From positions 1 to 5,449 of the forward strand of contig QMTU01000058.1 in the NCBI GenBank assembly GCA_003663585.1: 5,449 nucleotides of DNA, in the 5' to 3' direction. Positions 5,427-5,449 of the stretch are shown in pieces. Source of the stretch: Thermoplasmata archaeon. Its GTDB lineage: Archaea > Thermoplasmatota > B47-G6. The position numbers and the translations under genes are program-made. Position 1 is the stretch's first letter. Each line of letters opens with the position of its first letter. Under the pieces are notes generated by a model. It was not told the DNA's origin, did not search any database, and saw only the letters and a list, made by a program, of their open reading frames with translations.

Positions 5427-5449
5427 CGTCCTCTCCGCCTTGAAAGGCA
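5427..5449 (+). other. Hairpin at the window edge, possible IS200/IS605-type end or terminator
   Basis: Immediately after the stop codon at 5424-5426 comes CGTCCTCTCCGCCT, then TGAA and AGGC. GCCT (5437-5440) pairs with AGGC (5445-5448) around a TGAA loop. From memory, GTCCTCTCCGCC followed by a short loop and a complementary arm closely resembles the palindromic ends that follow tnpB in archaeal IS200/IS605-family elements, whose pattern is a GTCCTC stretch leading into a short stem-loop. The window stops one base past the stem, so no transposase gene or second end can be seen. A plain transcription terminator hairpin is the alternative; no T-tract is visible within the window. Confidence 0.35.

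Noticed and set aside
1..5449. CRISPR array, tRNA or rRNA genes
   Set aside because: No regularly spaced repeats, tRNA cloverleaf landmarks or rRNA-like GC-rich conserved stretches were seen on either strand.

Overview
The window looks like a gene-dense, A/T-rich piece of an archaeal chromosome, most likely from a thermophilic member of the Thermoproteota (crenarchaeal lineage). The evidence is an archaeal-type GTP cyclohydrolase (MptA), a KaiC-like/COG2229 GTPase gene set of the kind seen in archaea, heavy AGA/AGG arginine codon use, purine-rich Shine-Dalgarno sites (GGAGGT, GGTG), stop/start overlaps, and an AT-rich TATA-like block between divergent genes. The genus is not determinable by eye.

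Layout. Positions 2-91 hold the last 29 codons of an unidentified plus-strand gene. A tight plus-strand operon follows: (1) a 412-residue fusion of a degenerate KaiC/RecA-like domain with a COG2229-type small GTPase (121-1359); (2) a stand-alone KaiC-like paralogue (1356-2111) that shares 4 bases with the gene before it; (3) a small two-helix membrane protein (2124-2441); (4) a metal-dependent amidohydrolase of the cytosine-deaminase-like class (2462-3499). Tail to tail with the last of these, and overlapping it by 43 bases, lies mptA on the minus strand (4323-3457). A 140-base intergenic region with probable divergent promoters separates mptA from a plus-strand gene (4467-5426). That gene's protein resembles a very divergent beta-ribofuranosylaminobenzene 5'-phosphate (RFAP) synthase of the GHMP-kinase superfamily. 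The last bases (5424-5449) carry a short hairpin resembling the ends of archaeal IS200/IS605-type elements.

How it may fit together. mptA and the RFAP-synthase-like gene sit head to head and would supply two branches of a methanopterin-type C1 carrier pathway: the pterin branch and the ribosyl-aminobenzene branch. The operon on the left looks like a signalling or membrane-scaffold module: a GTPase tethered to a KaiC-like domain, a second KaiC-like subunit and a small membrane partner. In both KaiC-like domains the Walker motifs are eroded, so GTP rather than ATP is likely the working nucleotide. The amidohydrolase keeps all its metal ligands and should be active; its substrate is unknown.
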